A stretch of 46,427 nucleotides of DNA from assembly GCA_002255495.1 (NCBI GenBank), contig NCAP01000008.1, forward strand, positions 1 to 46,427. Reading direction: 5' to 3'. Below are positions 1 to 7,733 of this stretch, piece by piece. Below the pieces are notes generated by a model. It made no database searches and had not been told where the DNA came from. It saw only the letters and a list, made by a program, of their open reading frames with translations. Numbering within the stretch: position 1 is the first letter of the stretch; the number at the start of each line of letters is the position of its first letter. Source of the DNA: Rhodospirillales bacterium 20-60-12 (GTDB lineage Bacteria > Pseudomonadota > Alphaproteobacteria > Acetobacterales > Acetobacteraceae). The position numbers were made by a program, and so were the translations under genes.

Positions 1-308
1 CGCGCCGAGACCCGCCATAATTTCGGAAAGATCACGTATAAAATCGGGTAAGCGACGATGGTGTAAGGTACCGCGAAAAACGCCAGGGCGCCGGCGCCGA
101 ACATCAAGGCCGGCACCGCGATAAATGTATAGGCGGTATAGATGTCGCCGCCGATGAGAAACCAGGAAATCACCGTGCCGAATTGCCGTCCGCCCAGGCC
201 CCATTCGTGCATTTGCGACATGTCGCCGCTCTTCCAGCGCGCCGCCAGAAAGCCCATAATCAACACGCCAATAATGAGGATGGCAAAAATAATGATCGTC
301 GCGGTCAT
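1..308 (-). CDS. Sodium:solute symporter (MctP-like), N-terminal part, runs off window
   Basis: Reading the minus strand from an ATG at 308 gives an uninterrupted 102-codon open frame that leaves the window. It begins with a hydrophobic helix (TIIIFAILIIGVLIMGFLAA), followed by a loop containing MHEWGLGGRQFG. A second hydrophobic stretch contains SWFLIGGDIYTAYTF, and the fragment ends in a third helix. The WGLGGRQFG and GGDIYTAYTF segments are typical of sodium:solute symporter (SSS) permeases of the monocarboxylate/MctP type. The gene lies 10 bp downstream of a DUF3311 gene, the usual small partner of these permeases, so the two should be co-transcribed. The substrate is probably a short monocarboxylate by family analogy. 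The rest of the protein is outside the window. Confidence 0.85.
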   Translation of the reverse strand, partial: MTATIIIFAILIIGVLIMGFLAARWKSGDMSQMHEWGLGGRQFGTVISWFLIGGDIYTAYTFIAVPALMFGAGALAFFAVPYTIVAYPILYVIFPKLWRVSA

Positions 309-318
309 GAACGGGCCC

Positions 319-564
319 TCAGCTTTCGGCTTTATAGACGATGAAAATAATCAGCGCCGACAGCGGAACACACATCAGCTGATACCAATAAAAGAATGGG
401 AAGCCGAATAATTCCGGGTCCCTCATATTGAAGAACGGCACCCATAATGTCGCGACAAAGGGTATGATCAATAAAAGCTGCCAGAGTGTCGAACGGGCGG
501 GCCGATCGGCCTCTGGTCCCTCGTTCGCGGCACCGGACGGTCCGCCATGCGGCGCGTTTGACAT
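319..564 (-). CDS. DUF3311 small membrane protein, symporter partner
   Basis: 81-residue protein with two hydrophobic helices. The first contains WQLLLIIPFVATLWVPFF and the second YWYQLMCVPLSALIIFIVY. The linker has the PELFGFPFFYWYQ signature of DUF3311. I start it at the ATG at 564 because GGGGGA lies 6 nt upstream; a longer frame would need a TTG inside that ribosome-binding site. Such proteins sit immediately upstream of SSS permeases and probably act as an accessory subunit, much as small DUF485-type proteins do. The biochemical role is unproven. Confidence 0.85.
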   Translation of the reverse strand: MSNAPHGGPSGAANEGPEADRPARSTLWQLLLIIPFVATLWVPFFNMRDPELFGFPFFYWYQLMCVPLSALIIFIVYKAES

Positions 565-965
565 TAATATTTCCCCCAACTGATCCGACGCGATTTTGAA
601 CCCAAACCGTCTGCAGGCAAGCCTATGTTTCTATTCCCAAAAAATAGCGGGAATTGAATTTTTATGATGCAAATCCGACTTAGATGATGCGCTTGTAATA
701 AGCCGCCTGGGCTCTGGCAAGCCCAAGGGGAACCTGGGAGCGGCTCGATCGATGCCGTAAAGCGGCCCCATCAAACCGGTAAAATGCTTGATTCATGTAA
801 AATCGACAAGGCTTCGGTAATGTCAGGCCACAGTCAGGCATGTGATGGCTCCGCCCGCTGGTTTGTCAAAAATGACCTTTCTTGGTAGTTCACGACAAAT
901 GATGCAGGAATGCGGCGCGTTTGCGGGCCGCAGTGGATATTTACGGGAACAGGAGACGCCCCAAA
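565..965. other. Intergenic divergent promoter region
   Basis: 400-bp stretch between the minus-strand symporter pair and the plus-strand TRAP operon, so it should carry both promoters. The half nearest the symporter is A/T-rich and contains a short inverted repeat, ATTCCC and GGGAAT, around 635-656. A further weak hairpin (GGGCT/AGCCC) lies near 708-724. No gene with a credible start or family signature was seen here. An AGGAG at 951-955 belongs to the TRAP gene. Confidence 0.5.
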
Positions 966-1985
966 ATGACAATCAAGATTTCACGCAAGACATTCCTCGC
1001 CGGTGCGGCAGCCGCCGCCGGAACCGCCCTCATCGGCTCAAAATCCGCCCTCGCCGCCCGACCTGTGGTGATCAAACTGGGCCTCGATGTGCCGATCGAT
1101 CACCCGACGGCGGTCAACGCGACCGAAGCCGGCAAGCGCATTGCAGATCAGACCAAAGGCCGGGTTAAGGTTCTGGTATTCCCCAGCAATCAGCTCGGTG
1201 ACGACACTCACATGCTCTCCGAAGTGCGCTCGGGTGCCATTCAAATGATGGGTATCGGCGATAATATCCTCTCCAGCCTGGTGCCGGCTGCGGCCATCGA
1301 CAATGTCGGCTTCGCCTTCAAGGATATCGATACCGCCTGGAACGCGCTTGACGGCCAGGTCGGCGAAGTCGTCACCGGCGAGATCAAGAAACTGGGCCTC
1401 TACCCGATGCGCCGCATCTGGGACGAAGGTTTCCGTCAGGTCACGACCAGCACCAAGCCGATCAATGTGCCAGCCGACCTCGCCGGCTTTAAAATGCGCG
1501 TCCCGCCTAGCCCGATTTCGGTTTCGCTGTTCAAATATCTCGGCGCTGCCCCGACATCCTTGAACATTGCCGAGCTTTATACGGCACTGCAGACAAAAGT
1601 GGTCGATGGTCAGGAAAACCCGCTGGGCTTGATCGAGACGCAGAAATTCTACCAGGTCCAGAAATATTGCTCGATGACCAATCACATGTGGGTTGGCTAT
1701 TGGATGATCATGAATAATGCATTCTGGATGAGCATGACCGAAGCCGATCGCAAGATTGTCGAAACGGCGTTCAATGATCAAGCACCCAAGCAGCGCGCCG
1801 CCAATAACGATCTGAACAACTCGCTGCAAAGCAAACTGACCGGACAAGGCCTGACATTCAACAATACCGATCCGAAAACCTTCCAGGACGCGCTGATCAA
1901 ATCGGGCTTCTACACCGACTGGCAGGGCAAATTCGGCCCGGCACTGTGGTCGGCGCTCGAAGTCTACACCGGCAAGCTCGGCTAA
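966..1985 (+). CDS. TRAP transporter substrate-binding protein (DctP family)
   Basis: 339-residue periplasmic solute receptor of a tripartite ATP-independent transporter. The start is the ATG at 966, with AGGAG 10 nt upstream; an upstream in-frame extension lacks a site. The N-terminus (KISRKTFLAGAAAAAGTALI) looks like a twin-arginine-type signal with an RK variant. The mature protein has DctP features: SNQLGDD near residue 75, the region GFKMRVPPSP with the conserved carboxylate-binding Arg at about 178, and TALQTKVVDGQENP near 205-220. This Arg suggests an organic acid ligand. The membrane subunits follow 8 bp downstream. The exact substrate cannot be read from sequence. The nearby CoA-transferase and lyase favour a dicarboxylate or hydroxy acid. 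Confidence 0.92.
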   Translation: MTIKISRKTFLAGAAAAAGTALIGSKSALAARPVVIKLGLDVPIDHPTAVNATEAGKRIADQTKGRVKVLVFPSNQLGDDTHMLSEVRSGAIQMMGIGDNILSSLVPAAAIDNVGFAFKDIDTAWNALDGQVGEVVTGEIKKLGLYPMRRIWDEGFRQVTTSTKPINVPADLAGFKMRVPPSPISVSLFKYLGAAPTSLNIAELYTALQTKVVDGQENPLGLIETQKFYQVQKYCSMTNHMWVGYWMIMNNAFWMSMTEADRKIVETAFNDQAPKQRAANNDLNNSLQSKLTGQGLTFNNTDPKTFQDALIKSGFYTDWQGKFGPALWSALEVYTGKLG

Positions 1986-1993
1986 TTTTCTGA

Positions 1994-3838
1994 ATGATCG
2001 CGCATGAGCAGAGGCCCGCCGGATTATTCCGGCGGGCCGATCAGTTTGTCGACTGGGTGAGCCAAGGCCTTGCCGCTGCCCTCGTCGTGATCGAAATCGT
2101 TATTCTATTCGCCGGAATCATCTGGCGCTATGTGCTCGACAAGCCCTTGATCTGGTCGAACGAACTGGCCGAAATCCTATTCCTTTGGCTGGTCAGCCTT
2201 GGTGCGGTCATTGCCCTGCGCCGCAGCGAACATATGCGCATGACGGTTCTGGTCGGCCGGCTTTCGCCCGCCCGGCAACAATTTCTCGCCCGCATCGGTG
2301 GCCTGATCGTCGCGGTGTTCACCCTCGAACTCATTGTCCCCGGCATCACCTACATGCAGGAGCAGCAGGCGATCACCACGCCCACCCTGCATATTCCAGG
2401 CTCCTGGGAAGTCGCCGGGCAATTATTTGCGCTGGCGCTCCTGTTCTATGTTGCGTTACGGCAATTATGCGCGGGCATCAGCAAAATCGAACTGCTCGTC
2501 ACCATCGCCATCGGCGCCGCCGTGGCGCTGGGCATGTGGGCCGCCGAGCCGCTGTTCGATGCGCTGGGCAATGGCGATCTGGTGATCTTTTTCGTCGCCA
2601 TCAACGCGCTATGTATCTTCGCCGGCGTGCCGATTGCCTTCGCCTTCGGCATCTCGACCATGGGCTATATTTATTTCACCTCCCCCATCCCGCTCTCCAT
2701 CGTGATCAGCCAGATGGATCAGGGCATGGCCTCGATCGAATTGCTCGCCGTCCCGATGTTCGTCATCCTCGGCCTGTTGCTGGAAATGACCGGCATAGCC
2801 AGGGCCCTAGTCAATCTGCTGAGTGCCATGGTCGGAAGGCGGCGCGGCGGCTTATCCTATGTCCTGATCGGCGCCATTTATCTGATCGCCGGCATTTCCG
2901 GCTCAAAGGCCGCCGATCAGGCCGCCGTGGCCCCGGTTCTGCTGCCTGAGATGAAGCGCCGCGGGGCCCATCCGGGCGAGTTGGTCGCACAGCTCGCCTC
3001 AGCCGCCGCCATGACCGAAACCGTGCCGCCGAGCTTGGTCTTGATCATCGTCGGCGCCGTCACCGGGGTTTCCACAGCCGCCTTGTTCACCGGCGGCCTG
3101 CTGCCCGCGGCGGTCGCCGCACTCGGGCTGATTATTCTGATCTATTTCCGCAGCCGGGGCGAAACCCCAAGCGGCGACCCGGTGGCGCCTAAATTGATCG
3201 CCCGGCTCTTCGTCATCGCCATTCCCGCCTTAATACTGCCCTTTCTCATTCGCTATGCGGTGCTCGCGGGCATCGCCACAGCCACCGAGGTGGCGACAAT
3301 CGGCGTGGTCTATACCGTTTTTGTCGGCCTTGCGGTGTATCGCTGCTTTGACTGGCGGCGGGTGTTTCCCATTCTCGTGGAAACCGCCACCTTGTCCGGC
3401 GCGATATTGCTGATCATCGGTGCGGCCACGGCCATGGCTTGGGCGCTCACGCAAGCCGGCTTCGCCCAGGCGCTGACGGCGGTGATGAGCGGCCTGCCCG
3501 GCGGCAAATACGGCTTCATGGCGATATCAATTCTGCTCTTCATCATGCTGGGCAGCGTGCTGGAAGGCTTGCCGGCCATGGTATTATTCGGCCCGCTTTT
3601 ATTCCCGATCGCCCAGCAGGTCGGGATCAATGTCGTGCAATATGCGATCGTCTCGATCCTGGCGATGGGTATCGGCCTGTTCTCCCCGCCCTTCGGCGTC
3701 GGGTTTTACCAGACCTGCCTGATCAGCAAGACCTCAAGCGATCAGGCGCTGAGCCGCATATGGCCTTATATGGCAACGCTCGTCGCGGCCTTGCTCATCA
3801 TCGCCGCCGTGCCCTGGATTTCAACCGGGTTTTTATAA
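1994..3838 (+). CDS. TRAP transporter fused DctQ-DctM membrane subunit
   Basis: 614-residue integral membrane protein that joins the small DctQ and large DctM subunits in one chain. Residues about 20-170 form the four-helix DctQ part, with RYVLDKPLIWSNELAEILFLWL typical of that family. From about 190 the DctM part begins with VIFFVAINALCIFAGVPIAFAFG. It includes GISGSKAADQAAVAPVLLPEM (about 300-320) and a late PPFGVGFYQTCLI loop near 555. DctM carries out sodium-driven substrate movement in these systems. The gene follows the receptor gene by 8 bp, so they form one operon. It ends 24 bp before the convergent CoA-transferase gene. Confidence 0.93.
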   Translation: MIAHEQRPAGLFRRADQFVDWVSQGLAAALVVIEIVILFAGIIWRYVLDKPLIWSNELAEILFLWLVSLGAVIALRRSEHMRMTVLVGRLSPARQQFLARIGGLIVAVFTLELIVPGITYMQEQQAITTPTLHIPGSWEVAGQLFALALLFYVALRQLCAGISKIELLVTIAIGAAVALGMWAAEPLFDALGNGDLVIFFVAINALCIFAGVPIAFAFGISTMGYIYFTSPIPLSIVISQMDQGMASIELLAVPMFVILGLLLEMTGIARALVNLLSAMVGRRRGGLSYVLIGAIYLIAGISGSKAADQAAVAPVLLPEMKRRGAHPGELVAQLASAAAMTETVPPSLVLIIVGAVTGVSTAALFTGGLLPAAVAALGLIILIYFRSRGETPSGDPVAPKLIARLFVIAIPALILPFLIRYAVLAGIATATEVATIGVVYTVFVGLAVYRCFDWRRVFPILVETATLSGAILLIIGAATAMAWALTQAGFAQALTAVMSGLPGGKYGFMAISILLFIMLGSVLEGLPAMVLFGPLLFPIAQQVGINVVQYAIVSILAMGIGLFSPPFGVGFYQTCLISKTSSDQALSRIWPYMATLVAALLIIAAVPWISTGFL

Positions 3839-3862
3839 CACGCACCCGATCCCGCCGGCGCG

Positions 3863-5086
3863 TCACACGACACCCCGGCCGCGCAAAGCCGCGATAACAT
3901 CGGGCGCCAGATCGATCAGGCCGAGCACCGCATCGCTATCGGCCCCCAATTCGGGCGCAGCACGCGCGATCTGACCCGGCGTCTCGGACAGGCGCGGCGG
4001 GATATTATGCATCGGCAGCCAGCCCATCTGTGCGTCCGGCAGCGCCACCAGCGCCTCGCGCTCGCGAACAAATTCATCCGTCATCAAATCCTCCGGATCG
4101 CACACCGGACCCACCGTCACGCCCGCTTCATCGAACAAGGCCAAAATCGCGCTGCGCGGTAAGCTCGCCATGAACGCAGCAATGATCGGGTCGAGCTCAT
4201 CATTATGCGCAACCCGCTTGGTATTGGTGGCAAATCGAGGATCGGTGATCAGATCAGGCCGGCCGATGACACCGAACAGGCGTTCGGCCATCACCTGCAT
4301 CGAGGCCGAGAGAGCCACATATTTACCATCCTGGCAGCGATAGACATTGCGCGGCGCTGTGGTGCCCGAGCGGCTGCCCGATCGCGCCGGCACCTCCCCG
4401 GTCAGCGCGTAATTCGCGGCCTGCGGGCCGAGCACGCTGAGCATGCTCTCAAACAGCGACAGATCGATGATCTGCCCAGCCCCGCCTGCGAGCTCGACAT
4501 GACGCAACGCGACCATCACGGCGGTGGCGCCATAAAGGCCCGTGATCATGTCGGCCAAGGCCAGCGGCGGCAGCACCGGCGGCCGATCGGGATAGCCGTT
4601 CATGGACGCAAAGCCCGACATCGCTTCAACCAGGCTGCCGAAGCCCGGCTTGCCTTTGAACGGCCCGGTTTGGCCCCAGCCGGAAATGCGCACAATGATC
4701 AATTTCGGGTTGGCGACGTGCAACACATCCGGCCCCAACCCCATGCGCTCCAATTTACCGGGAATGAAATTCTCGACCAGAATATCGGCCACAGCCACCA
4801 GGCGCAGCAGCACCGCCAGCCCCTCCGGGTCGCGGTAATCCAGCGTCAGGCTGCGCTTGTTGCGCGCATAAATTTTCCAATAGGTCGACACATCCTCGAC
4901 CTTCCAATGCCGCAAATCATCGCCGCCCACGGGATTCTCGACCTTGATGACATCGGCGCCGAAATCGGCCAGCACATGCGTGACCACATTGCCCGCCACC
5001 AATCGGGAGAGATCGAGCACGCGCTTGCCGTTCAGCGGCGCTGGCGCATCAGGCTGGTAAGCCTTTTTATGCAAAGCTGTGTCCAT
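3863..5086 (-). CDS. Family III CoA-transferase (CaiB/BaiF type)
   Basis: 407-residue enzyme that would move CoA from a donor thioester to a carboxylic acid. The family pattern begins with LNGKRVLDLSRLVAGNVVTHVLADFGADVIKVE at residues 18-50, here given only to mark the region. It continues with KRSLTLDYRDPEG, VENFIPGKLERMGL and RISGWGQTGPFKGKPGF. The catalytic Asp of this family corresponds to D179 in PLALADMITG. I chose the ATG at 5086 (MDTALHKK), with GGGAG about 10 nt upstream; longer in-frame starts lack a site. It is divergent from the CitE-like lyase gene 93 bp away and converges on the TRAP operon. Succinyl-CoA:citramalate or malate transferases are in this family, so an acid imported by the TRAP system could be its substrate (inference). 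Confidence 0.88.
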   Translation of the reverse strand: MDTALHKKAYQPDAPAPLNGKRVLDLSRLVAGNVVTHVLADFGADVIKVENPVGGDDLRHWKVEDVSTYWKIYARNKRSLTLDYRDPEGLAVLLRLVAVADILVENFIPGKLERMGLGPDVLHVANPKLIIVRISGWGQTGPFKGKPGFGSLVEAMSGFASMNGYPDRPPVLPPLALADMITGLYGATAVMVALRHVELAGGAGQIIDLSLFESMLSVLGPQAANYALTGEVPARSGSRSGTTAPRNVYRCQDGKYVALSASMQVMAERLFGVIGRPDLITDPRFATNTKRVAHNDELDPIIAAFMASLPRSAILALFDEAGVTVGPVCDPEDLMTDEFVREREALVALPDAQMGWLPMHNIPPRLSETPGQIARAAPELGADSDAVLGLIDLAPDVIAALRGRGVV

Positions 5087-5179
5087 GCCGATTACACTCC
5101 CTAAATGCCCGACTGCATTATAGATTGATTCAATCCGGCCGGGAGTCATGTGGCGCCTCGGCAGGGCAGAGGAGATGTC

Positions 5180-6085
5180 ATGGCTGAAACACTGGGAAAA
5201 CCCTTGCCGATCTGGCGTTCAATGTTGTTCGTGCCGGTGACCAGCGAAAAATTCGTCGCCGGTGCCGCCAAACGCGGCGCCGATGCGATCATCCTCGATC
5301 TGGAGGATTCCATCCCGCCGTCTGACAAGCCCCGCGCCCGACCGATGATACTCGAGGCAGCGCGGCGCGTCGGCGCCGGCGGGGCGGATGTGATCGTGCG
5401 GGTCAATCGGCCATTTCGCATGCTGCTCGCTGATCTCGAAGCCGCGATCCATCCCGAGGTCGCGGCCGTCATGCTGCCGAAAATCGACTCGGCGGAGCAT
5501 GTCTGCATGATCGCCGAGATCATCGAGGACATCGAGGCCGACCGCGGCCTGCCCATCGGGCACACCAAAATGATCGCCATGCTTGAAACGCCTGGCAGTA
5601 TTTTCCGGGCCGAATCGATCGCCCAGGCTCATTCGCGCATGGTCGGCATCACGGTCGGCTCGGAGGACCTCGCGGTTGCCGTGGGCATGGAGCCCGAAGC
5701 CGATGGCCTGCTTTTTCCCAAGCAGCAGGCCATTTTCGCAGCCCGGGCCGCGGGCATATTGCCGCTCGGCTTTCTCGGCACGGTTGCCGATTTCAGCGAT
5801 CTGCCGCGGTTTCGTGCGGTCATTGAACGCTCGCGGCGGCTCGGCTTCATGGGCGCGTCGGTCATCCATCCAAGCCAGGTGCCGATCCTCAATGAAGCCT
5901 TTCGGCCGCAACCGGATGCCATCGCTCACGCTGAGCGCCTGGTCACGGCCTTCGAAGCGGCGATGAGCAAGGGCGTCGGCGCGATCAATTTCGAAGGTCG
6001 CATGGTCGATATCCCCGTTTTTCAGCGCGCCCAGGCGCTGCTCGCCCGCCACCGCGCCATCGAGACGAAGATGCTGCGCGCATAA
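5180..6085 (+). CDS. CitE/HpcH-family acyl-CoA lyase
   Basis: 301-residue member of the HpcH/HpaI aldolase and citrate lyase beta family. Visible motifs are RSMLFVPVTSEKF at 13-25, IILDLEDSIPPSDK at 37-50, VRVNRP with R74, AMLETPGSIF with E136, and GSEDLA with D163. The last two acidic residues match the magnesium ligands of malyl-/citramalyl-CoA lyases. The ATG at 5180 has GAGGAG 6 nt upstream. In this family the single-domain enzymes cleave or form beta-hydroxyacyl-CoA such as malyl-CoA, beta-methylmalyl-CoA or citramalyl-CoA. It is paired divergently with a family III CoA-transferase, the arrangement expected for acid activation followed by C-C cleavage. No hydratase of the itaconate route is present in the window. 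Confidence 0.88.
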   Translation: MAETLGKPLPIWRSMLFVPVTSEKFVAGAAKRGADAIILDLEDSIPPSDKPRARPMILEAARRVGAGGADVIVRVNRPFRMLLADLEAAIHPEVAAVMLPKIDSAEHVCMIAEIIEDIEADRGLPIGHTKMIAMLETPGSIFRAESIAQAHSRMVGITVGSEDLAVAVGMEPEADGLLFPKQQAIFAARAAGILPLGFLGTVADFSDLPRFRAVIERSRRLGFMGASVIHPSQVPILNEAFRPQPDAIAHAERLVTAFEAAMSKGVGAINFEGRMVDIPVFQRAQALLARHRAIETKMLRA

Positions 6086-6501
6086 AACCAGCACCACGCG
6101 GCTCGCCTTGCCGTGCAATCAAGCCGCTTTTTGCACCGCAACATACAATGGACTTACAGGACGTTCTGGGACGACGTTCGAAATGACAAGGGGCGGAATA
6201 GAGAAAATCAAAGCATGTCAGATAAAATCAGATAAAAATTTGATCATCCATTGAACGCTTTTTACCTTGACGCGACACCCGAAACCCTAAATTATCGTTC
6301 TGCTTCGGTTGACGTTAAATAAAACTCAGTTTGGTGATCATCTAACGTCAATAGATAACCGGTACGGCGCAAGCCCTGCCCGGCGCTGCCGCAGCCAATT
6401 CTACCGGGTCAAACACCGGTCGTGAGGAATGACGAAATAGCTCATATCGTCGCTCCTGACCGACTTGGGATATGATCCGAAAAAGGGGGTAACGGAGAGG
6501 C
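6086..6501. other. Intergenic region upstream of the photoreceptor gene
   Basis: 416 bp without a credible gene. It contains four copies of GACGTT or its complement (6160-6165, 6173-6178, 6311-6316, 6344-6349), two of them in a 9-bp inverted repeat listed separately. An A/T-rich section near 6200-6300 could hold the promoter for the BLUF gene. I see no clear TGT-N12-ACA type PpsR/CrtJ site. Confidence 0.4.
6309..6351. promoter_or_regulatory. Perfect 9-bp inverted repeat, possible operator
   Basis: TTGACGTTA at 6309-6317 is matched exactly by its complement TAACGTCAA at 6343-6351, with a 25-bp spacer. The arm centres are 34 bp apart, roughly three helical turns, which would suit two half-sites on one DNA face. 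It lies about 150 bp upstream of the BLUF gene. The regulator is unknown, and the match may be accidental in an A/T-rich spacer. Confidence 0.35.
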
Positions 6502-7665
6502 ATGTCACAGGGGCGGCAATCATCAATCGACACGCCCTATATGCGGCGCGCGGAGCGAGCAGCATCCACGGCGTCGCTGTGTTCGATCGTGTATCGGAGC
6601 CGTTCCGTCGCACCGTTATCGGGCTATGCGCTCTATGAGTTGGTTAAATCCGCACAATCGCGCAATCTTCGCTGCGCCATCACCGGGCTCTTGCTCTATG
6701 ACGATGGCCAGTTTTACCAATGGCTCGAAGGACCTTCGGAGAATGTCTCCGAGGTCATGCACCTGATCAGAACGGATAACCGGCATACCGATCTCGAAAT
6801 TCTGAGCGATCGGCCGATCGATAAACGGCAATTTGGCGATTGGAGCATGCGGCTCGCCACGCGTGGTGCCCGTTCGATCCACTCGGGCCATAATGTGGTT
6901 GTGCCATCGAGCGAAATGTTTGAGGAACTGGCCCGCGAACCATCGCGCGCACCGGCTATTTTGGGACAATTTTCGGCAAGTCTGATTGGCATTGCACCAG
7001 CTAGCAGCATGAGCCCGCCAAAGATGTCAAATCAAGCTCTGAACAGCCAAGCAACCGCCATGATCGAGGATGTTTTGTTCGGCGCCGTGATTCCCGAATT
7101 GATTGCGCGGCACGCATTGACCGGGCAGCAGCAATTATGGGCGAGCGACGCACGGGCGCGCGCACTAGCCGATCTTTTGATTGGCGCCGATCATGGTGCG
7201 GCTTTCGAGTTCATCCGGGCCTTGAAGAACGAAGGCACTTCGGTGCGGCGGCTCTACGAGACATTGGTGGAACCGGCCGCACGCAGTCTCGGCGATTTAT
7301 GGTCATGCGACGAGTGCAGCGAATTCGATGTAACGCTTGGCTTGAGCCAGCTGCAAAGCGTCGTTCGCCGCCTCACCGAAGACCTGCCGCCGATCGGTCC
7401 GGGCGGGGCATTTTTACCCGCCGTATTGGTCGTGCCCGAACCCGGTGAAATCCATTCGCTGGCAGCGGCCCTGGATTCCGATGCGCTCTGGCAAGCCGGA
7501 TGGAGCCCGCAAAACGAATTTCCCGCCAGCGACGAGGCCTTGCAGGATTTGATGGCCGATAGCTGGTTCGATGCGCTGGATTTATCGCTCAGCACCGCCC
7601 TGCGCCGTGAACATTGGCTGCCGCGCGTTGCGAAAACCATCGCTCTGGCGCGCCGGGCGTCGTGA
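6502..7665 (+). CDS. AppA-like BLUF photoreceptor with C-terminal B12/heme-binding-like domain
   Basis: 387 residues. The N-terminal BLUF flavin domain (about 24-120) has the photocycle residues Y31, N55, Q73, W114 and M116. Their spacing is the same as Y21, N45, Q63, W104 and M106 of Rhodobacter AppA, as recalled. Key segments are SQSRNLR, FYQWLEG and DWSMRLA. A linker follows to about 180. The C-terminal half (about 185-387) is a helical plus Rossmann-like sensor resembling the cobalamin-binding/SCHIC domain, with PGEIH and a His at 318. The Cys-rich tail of AppA is absent. GGAGAGG precedes the ATG. AppA antagonises the repressor PpsR in response to blue light and redox or heme state. A similar antirepressor or light-sensor role is an inference, since no photosynthesis gene is in the window. 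Confidence 0.85.
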   Translation: MSQGRQSSIDTPYMRRAERAASTASLCSIVYRSRSVAPLSGYALYELVKSAQSRNLRCAITGLLLYDDGQFYQWLEGPSENVSEVMHLIRTDNRHTDLEILSDRPIDKRQFGDWSMRLATRGARSIHSGHNVVVPSSEMFEELAREPSRAPAILGQFSASLIGIAPASSMSPPKMSNQALNSQATAMIEDVLFGAVIPELIARHALTGQQQLWASDARARALADLLIGADHGAAFEFIRALKNEGTSVRRLYETLVEPAARSLGDLWSCDECSEFDVTLGLSQLQSVVRRLTEDLPPIGPGGAFLPAVLVVPEPGEIHSLAAALDSDALWQAGWSPQNEFPASDEALQDLMADSWFDALDLSLSTALRREHWLPRVAKTIALARRAS

Positions 7666-7733
7666 CGAGCTGAAAAAACGCCAGGCGGATTGATCCCAAG
7701 CGGGTTAATCATCGAGCTGCCGCGTCATGCGCG

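Noticed and set aside
5219-6118. 299-codon open frame antisense to the CitE-like gene
   Set aside because: It is rich in Asp, His and Arg in shadow style, and the sense frame has intact catalytic motifs.
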